Assembly (NCBI RefSeq): GCF_026151205.1
Contig: NC_087072.1
Location: 4,760,084 to 4,824,083 of the forward strand
Direction: 5' to 3'
Source: Bolinopsis microptera
Taxonomy: Eukaryota > Ctenophora > Tentaculata > Lobata > Bolinopsidae
Length of the DNA stretch: 64,000 nucleotides
Of this stretch, positions 58,753 through 64,000 are shown piece by piece (positions within the stretch are counted from its first letter, which is position 1; each line of letters begins with the position of its first letter). The notes below the pieces were generated by a model, which ran no database searches, was not told the origin of the DNA, and saw nothing but the letters and a program-made list of their open reading frames with translations. The position numbers and the translations under genes are program-made.

Positions 58753-58756
58753 TTAT

Positions 58757-58840
58757 TACCTGGGGACCTCAAGCTATCATGTTCATTAACATGGAATGAA
58801 GATTCGGCGGAATGACAGCTGCTGAGCGCGGCCCAGTAAT
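58757..58840 (+). mobile_element. TACCTGGGGACC-family repeat (unit 2)
   Basis: Duplicate of 43564-43644 with a slightly different GCTGCTGAGCGCGGCC end. Confidence 0.7.
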
Positions 58841-59317
58841 ATTATTAGTATTATATTTTTTTATAAATAGTTCCTGTTCGTTGTGAAGGTTGTTGAAATT
58901 TTCCACACTAACTGTAAAACTTTATTTTGACATTAATTCCGTAATTACGTGCAGTGCTATTTAACATAAACAAAATGAATGATATCAAAATGGTAATTTA
59001 CTTCGATTATATTTATACAATTAATTCAAATCTTTAGTTTCTCAAAATTGCATGCATTAATTATATTTATGTAATTGGTAATGTGGCAACTGGCAGTGAA
59101 GTTAAAAATATAAAGATTAGATATTGGAATAAGTATACGTTATAATGAAACGTCTATAAGTATAAACTTTAAAAGCCCGCAAAGTTTGACTTTGACTGCT
59201 ACCAATTACCATGGCCCTGGTCTCTTTCCGTCATCGACAACAGCCTTAAATCCCGTGTAATCATTGTTTAAACTAGGATATCGTGTTAGAACCTTGTTAA
59301 GAACACATGCTGGTAGG

Positions 59318-59332
59318 CAGGGGTGTAGGAAG

Positions 59333-59400
<68 letters not shown>

Positions 59401-60366
59401 TCGCCCCCCATGAAACCTGGGCAAGGGGCCAAAAAGGGCCATTAATTTAGGGTTCTAAAAATTTTTGGGAAAAAAATTTATTTTCCCCGAAAATTTTAAA
59501 GTCAATAATTTTTTAAGTCAACAATTTTCTAAGTCACAAATTTTCAAAGTTTTCTTGGATACTACTTTTGTTCATTTTATATGCTACCCTGATCATTATG
59601 AGCCAAAAATATTTTTTTTCGGTTTTCGAAGTTCGATATACGATTTTGGACTCGAGGGTTCCCCTTTGTAATACGACCTCGGAAGCGGGAGCTCTCAAAA
59701 TTTTTCTGGAAATTACTTTTGTTCCTGTTTCATGCTACCCTGATCATTCTGAGCCGAAAATAGAGAATGTGTAGTATAGGCTTACCTTCCATATAAAGTT
59801 GGTTTCATTCAAAAATATTGATATTTGACCAATTTATAGGCCAAAATCGATCAAATTTGGTGCGTATGCCCAAATATGGGCATATGGTTTTTGGCTCATA
59901 ACTCAGTAATTTTTTGTTTAATCTTGATGAAATTTCATGTACGAGTTCAAAGGACCACTAGCTACAAGTAGAGCACCTAAAACCTGGGTTTCGGGCATGT
60001 TGAGGGTATTTGGCTTAATTGGGCCTAATTTGGACCAAACCCGCGGGCACCATTGGGGTCCGGGACCCCCTCTCAAAAGTTCGGTCACCGGTCCTAGTTT
60101 GTTGGTCAATTGGCTATCTCGAAACCAAGTTTCACAAAAAATCAGGGTGAACCCCCCCCCCCCCCCCCCCCTTAAAGGAAAATGCGCAATTTGACGCGGA
60201 GAACTGAAAAAATCGCGATTTGTCGTGAGGCCAGGATCTGAAAAATCGCGATTTGTCGCGGAAACGTGAAAAATCGCGATACTGCACATGCTGCAATTTC
60301 CTTTTGTCCTTACCCTCGAAATTCAGGCTTTATTGGCGCGAAGCAGCCAAAAAAAATTTAGAATTT

Positions 60367-60442
<76 letters not shown>

Positions 60443-60468
60443 ATGAAGAAAATCATTCCTACACCCTG
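59318..60468. mobile_element. hAT-like element with internal poly-G and poly-C tracts
   Basis: The octamer CTGGTAGG lies immediately before 59318 and after 60468, a perfect 8 bp target duplication as in hAT elements. Ends CAGGGGTGTAGGAA and TTCCTACACCCTG are terminal inverted repeats with one indel. Just inside are 65 G (59334-59398) and 74 C (60369-60442), and a further 20 C sits at 60152-60171. The interior shares CGTATGCCCAAATATGGGCA and flanking sequence with the poly-G-capped element at 15289-15971. No transposase is visible. The segmental duplication break (59585) lies inside this element. Confidence 0.85.
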
Positions 60469-60984
60469 CTGGTAGGCCATATTGTATTTTCTTGCATAAA
60501 TCGTTCAAGTCCAAAATATTCAGGGAGGACTTATACCCTGTGAATCGCAGTATTTAACGCTAAACTTTTCAGTTTCCTTCTCGTTTTTCGGGGGCGATCA
60601 GGGGGGGGGGGGGGGGTCGGCAACAGGCAATGAGGCAACGTTACACCACTGGAGTGATGTGGGAATGTTATCTTTAATTCTATTTAGCATGCCACTACCT
60701 GGGGACCCCAGGCTATTATATAATATATTACCTCTATGTGCTGTGCATTCCAGTTTAGGTACCGCACCGTCTCGATATTAAGCTTGTCATCAGCCATGGA
60801 CAGATCAATCTTCTGAACAAACTCATCTGAGCTGTAATATTCCCATACAGCGCACTTAATTGAGCGCAGTGCCAGTATTGAATTTGAAATACCCTCACGA
60901 ATACCACGTCACCGATATCAGATATTGATATCCCGACCCGCTCAAAGTCAACGTACCAGATCACTGATCGTAATACTAAATCAT
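60469..60984. other. Non-coding stretch with 16-base poly-G
   Basis: Contains 16 G at 60601-60616 and the 5' part of a TACCTGGGGACC-family repeat at 60696-60720. The minus-strand frame 60964-60755 has no recognised domain. Confidence 0.5.
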
Positions 60985-61428
60985 AAACAGTTTCTGTTCG
61001 TTGTGAAGGTTGTTGAAATTTTCCACACTAACTGTAAAACTTTATTTTGACATTAATTCGACGCTATTACGCGTCAGTGATATTCAACATAATCAAAATG
61101 GATGATATCAAAATGGTAATTTACTTCGATTATACAATTAATTCAAATCTTTAGTTTCTCAAAATTGCATGCATTAATTATATTTATGTAATTGGTAATG
61201 TGGCAACTGGTGGTGAAGTTCAAAATATAAAAATTGGATATTTTAATAAGTATAGTATACTGTATACGTTATAAATATAATGAAAAGCCTAAAAATTTTA
61301 TAAGCCCGCAAAAGTTGACTGCTACCCTGGCCCTCGTCTCTTTCCGTCATCGACAGCAGCCTTAAATCCCGTGTTATCATTGTTTAAACTAGGATATCGT
61401 GTTCGAATCTTGTTAAGAACACATTAGG
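60985..61428 (+). repeat. Third, diverged partial copy of the unit-end sequence
   Basis: Matches 43690-44078 and 58870-59308 (TTCTGTTCGTTGTGAAGGTT through AACTAGGATATCGTGTT and GTTAAGAACACAT) at clearly lower identity than the two units share, so this sequence is a dispersed repeat older than the duplication. Confidence 0.8.
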
Positions 61429-61489
61429 GGTTGGTTGTTACTTGTTGATTACGAAATCAAAATTTTCTTTTTTCATAGAATAATAACAA

Positions 61490-62124
61490 TCAACTTAATA
61501 ACACCAGAATGTGTGTGTGTCTGTGTGTGTGTCTGTGTGTGTGTCTGTGTGTAATTTCCGAACGGTTATACAAAAAAAACGGTAATAGTTACGGGACTGG
61601 TTTTTTCGGTATAGTGCCGACAAAACTCTGACGAAGCCAATAAGCAAATTTTATAAAAATCGGCCGGTGGTAAGTGGTTTAATTGATGGTTTTGTACCAC
61701 AAAATATGTTACATAAAATGGCTTGAGAAGAACGGCAAGAGTTACGGGGCTAGCTCTCTCTCTCTCTGCATATGTAGCGTATATATTACATGGCGTATAT
61801 ATTACATGGTCATATAATACTATAAACTTATTAGGGGAGGGAGTGCTCAAACGGTCTGTTTGGACTGTAGAGAGAGTTCATACTTTCATACGACAATGTA
61901 ATGCATGTTCACAAATATGATAGGCTGGTGTGGTGCATGGTGTTAAGGGTTAATTTCTATTGATTATTGATTAAGAATTACTATCTTTTAAGCATACTAT
62001 TGGATACGTGAGGGCACTCCGAATAGAATTGCTCGCCTAATCCGGGTTTTGACTCAGCGGGTAATTACTCCTACCCTTTTTAACTGCGGCAGTGAAATCC
62101 CGGCCGTAGGCCGGGTTACACTAG
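61490..62124 (+). mobile_element. Non-autonomous Helitron, (GT)n family
   Basis: Starts TCAACTTAATAACACCAGAA after an A, continues into (GTCT/GT)n, and ends CCCGGCCGTAGGCCGGG, then TTACACTAG before T. The terminal hairpin is a clean palindrome here. 635 bases, non-coding. Confidence 0.85.
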
Positions 62125-62865
62125 TTTGACATAATTTTAATTCAAATTCCACTCAATTTCACTCTGATAGTGATAAAATTTAGAAATTGATCGGATATCC
62201 GACTAAAGTAAGCAGTTTATAAGGTGTTTGGCCGGATATCAATCAGAAATTTCATTAATTTCCAGGAAAAAATTTCGACGGCTTATAGGTCCTGAAAAAT
62301 ATTTTCGGCTCATAATGATCAGGGTGACATGAACTGTGGAGAATAGTAGTTTCCAGGAAAGTTTTTGACCTAGAAAATTTTCGGCCCGAGTCATTCTCGG
62401 TATGTAAATTTAATGGCAGACTCCCTGCTTCCGACCTCGTATTGCTAAGGGAGGCCTGCCCTCAGACTCAGAGATCGCATTACAAAGGGGGAGCCTCGAC
62501 TCAAATATCGTATATCGAGGGTGGGGTGGCTGGTGGGGACTCTGAAATCGGGATAGAAAACATGAAAACTTATAAATTTCGGAAATATTTTTACTGGATT
62601 GTTTTCAGCTTGGAAAAGCAAAACTTTTAATTCCAAATTTTGTTGTCATAGTTTAAGTCAAGCTAATAGCTCAGTCACTGAGTGCCCAATTGAAACAATC
62701 ATTTTTTTGGTATGATTTACTACCACCACTGGTTCGAGGAATTTGTCAAATCGAAAAATATTCATTTTAATTCATTTTTTTCAAATGAAGGTTCATTTTT
62801 GCAATTATTTGATAGTTTGGATAGTCGGATCGAGCTACATTTTATTGAATTGTGTTTGGCCATTC
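62125..62865. other. Repeat-derived non-coding stretch
   Basis: About 62130-62300 is the inverted counterpart of about 23900-24060 (GGATATC, ACTCAATTTCACTCTGATAG). About 62400-62500 holds the GAGGCCTGCC and GGGAGCCTCGACTC block of the 9839-10467 family. No gene is supported. Confidence 0.6.
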
Positions 62866-62942
62866 TTACTGGGCCGCGCTCAGCCTGTCATTCCGCCTAT
62901 AATCTCTATTTATCAACATTAAAGCCTGGGGTCCTCAGGTAA
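62866..62942 (-). mobile_element. TACCTGGGGACC-family repeat, minus strand
   Basis: Reverse complement begins TTACCTGAGGACCCCAGGCT and ends GCGCGGCCCAGTAA; a complete, more diverged copy. Confidence 0.7.
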
Positions 62943-63139
62943 GGCCATTCGAACTACTTAACTATACATTTGTCCTGAATAAATTAGAGCTGTAGCTTCT
63001 CAGATGCAAGATGACCGAGATAAGAAGCATAACGATTTTATTCATTACGTGTGATCAGGTGAAATTGGCTTACCTAATCACGTGATTATGTGACCCCGTT
63101 ATGTGACCTCGAATTTTCAAATTTTGGCGACAGAATCCT

Positions 63140-64000
63140 CGAACAAGTAGGTAAAGTCCAGTATAAAGGAAGGGAAAGCATGGGGTGACGACAACATAGC
63201 CCCAGAAGTCCTAAAATGATGCGACCTTGATCAAATTGTTTTATGTTTTAGACTTCTGTAACAATGCTCTATTGAAAGGTGAGAAACCAGACCAATGGTC
63301 AACTGCCAACAATAAACATTATACCATTTCCAAAGAAGGGTGACCTTAGCGAACCAATGAACTATCGGGGAATAAGCTTGTCATCCCTAGTTGCCAAGGC
63401 TCTAAACAAAATGGTCCTAAACCGGTTGAAGCCAGAAATCGAGACAATTCTGCGCAGAAAGCAGAATGGATTCAGACCAGGAAGGTCAACAACTCAACAG
63501 ATATTGGTACTGAGGCGTCTTATAGAATTAGAGGGTGTCAAGAGTCGGAAACTGCCTGCTGTTCTGACATTTATAGACTTTAAGAAGGCTTTCGACAGTG
63601 TACATCGTGGGAAAATATTCAAGATTCTAGAAGCTTACGGCATTCCAGTCAAAATCGTACAGCTTATACGGCTCATGTACGAGAAGACAATGGCCAAAGT
63701 CCTAACTCCAGACGGAGAAACGGAATTGTTCGAGATACTCGCAGGTGTGTATTATAGGGTGATATCTTAGCACCTTACCTCTTTGCAATAGTTATCGACT
63801 ACTATATATATAACTATGAGGCAAGCCATAGGTGATGATGCGGAGCGACTTGGACTCACTCTCGAATGTAGAAAAAGCAGAAGAGTGGGGCCCAAGATTA
63901 TCACCGATGTGGACTTTGCAGAGGATATAGCACTTATATCTGAGGACATGGACAAGGCTAACGAGTTCCTGCTCAGAGTAGAATCGGCGGCAGCAAGCGT
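63140..64000 (+). mobile_element. LINE reverse transcriptase, continues past window
   Basis: Enters with GKAWGDDNIAPEVLK, carries early stops and a shift, then frame 63279-63770 gives NIIPFPKKGDLSEPMNYRGI, NGFRPGRSTTQQILVLRRLI, TFIDFKKAFDSVHRGK and TPDGETELFEILAGV. After another shift it reads RVGPKIITDVDFAEDIALIS, so the catalytic ADD is AED. Same family as the minus-strand copies at 35924-37620 and 51068-52625. 5'-truncated and inactive. Confidence 0.85.

Larger units (their letters stand above)
44223..59585. repeat. Segmental duplication, unit 2 (15.4 kb)
   Basis: Second copy of 28033-44222, directly adjacent and in the same orientation. It lacks the 957 bp transposon and 133 bases around 52629, has fewer minisatellite copies, and keeps about 184 bases at its end that unit 1 lacks. 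Confidence 0.95.

Noticed and set aside
59206-60543. Poly-proline and poly-glycine frames over G/C tracts
   Set aside because: They translate homopolymer tracts of a mobile element and have no other protein features.
1-64000. CRISPR array, prophage or bacterial operon
   Set aside because: Tandem repeats here are adjacent or microsatellite-like, without regular unique spacers; genes have spliceosomal introns, so the window is eukaryotic.

Overview
This is a 64 kb piece of a eukaryotic, most likely invertebrate metazoan, genome. It is AT-rich, genes are split by GT..AG introns, and most bases belong to transposable elements: several LINE families, a Penelope-like fragment, Helitrons, hAT-like and TA-duplicating elements, and many foldback or MITE-like repeats. 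No operons, prokaryotic genes or CRISPR arrays are visible. I cannot name the species.

Bases 1-3552 are the 3' part of a long, highly charged chromatin protein gene. It has an acidic N-terminal half with Ki-67-like D-P-x-L-x-x-L-F repeats, about 16 AT-hook-like motifs and a histone-H1-like Lys/Pro/Ala tail. Bases 4.6-12.8 kb hold repeats: a tandem pair of 1.34 kb units each carrying a 327 bp hairpin, a tandem pair of 432 bp units, two long-TIR elements, and a 103 bp hairpin-rich insertion with a 9 bp target duplication and an identifiable empty site elsewhere. Bases 13-28 kb hold a LINE with ORF1 and an ORF2 tail, a poly-G-capped foldback element, a CR1/Jockey-like LINE 3' part, a broken zinc-finger gene whose intron carries a 2.7 kb inverted repeat, a U6-derived pseudogene, an R1/I-like endonuclease fragment and Helitron-type elements.

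The main feature is a tandem segmental duplication. Bases 28033-44222 are repeated at 44223-59585 with near-identity, about 99 percent or better where I compared them. Each unit carries an eight-exon aquaporin-family gene, a minus-strand LINE split by a 2.75 kb DNA transposon that itself contains tandem Helitron-like insertions, a heptanucleotide array, a Penelope-like fragment, a 5S rRNA pseudogene and a CR1-like LINE tail. The units differ by a 957 bp transposon (unit 1 only), a 1-base deletion that breaks the second aquaporin copy, a replaced block immediately upstream of that gene, and minisatellite length. Read depth should be used to test whether this is a true duplication or two haplotypes placed in tandem by assembly.

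Bases 59.3-64 kb hold a hAT-like element with a perfect 8 bp target duplication and very long G and C tracts near its ends, a third partial copy of the unit-end sequence, another Helitron, and the start of a LINE that runs off the window. The recurring unusual theme is long pure G/C tracts (16-74 bases) at or near the ends of mobile elements in an otherwise AT-rich sequence.
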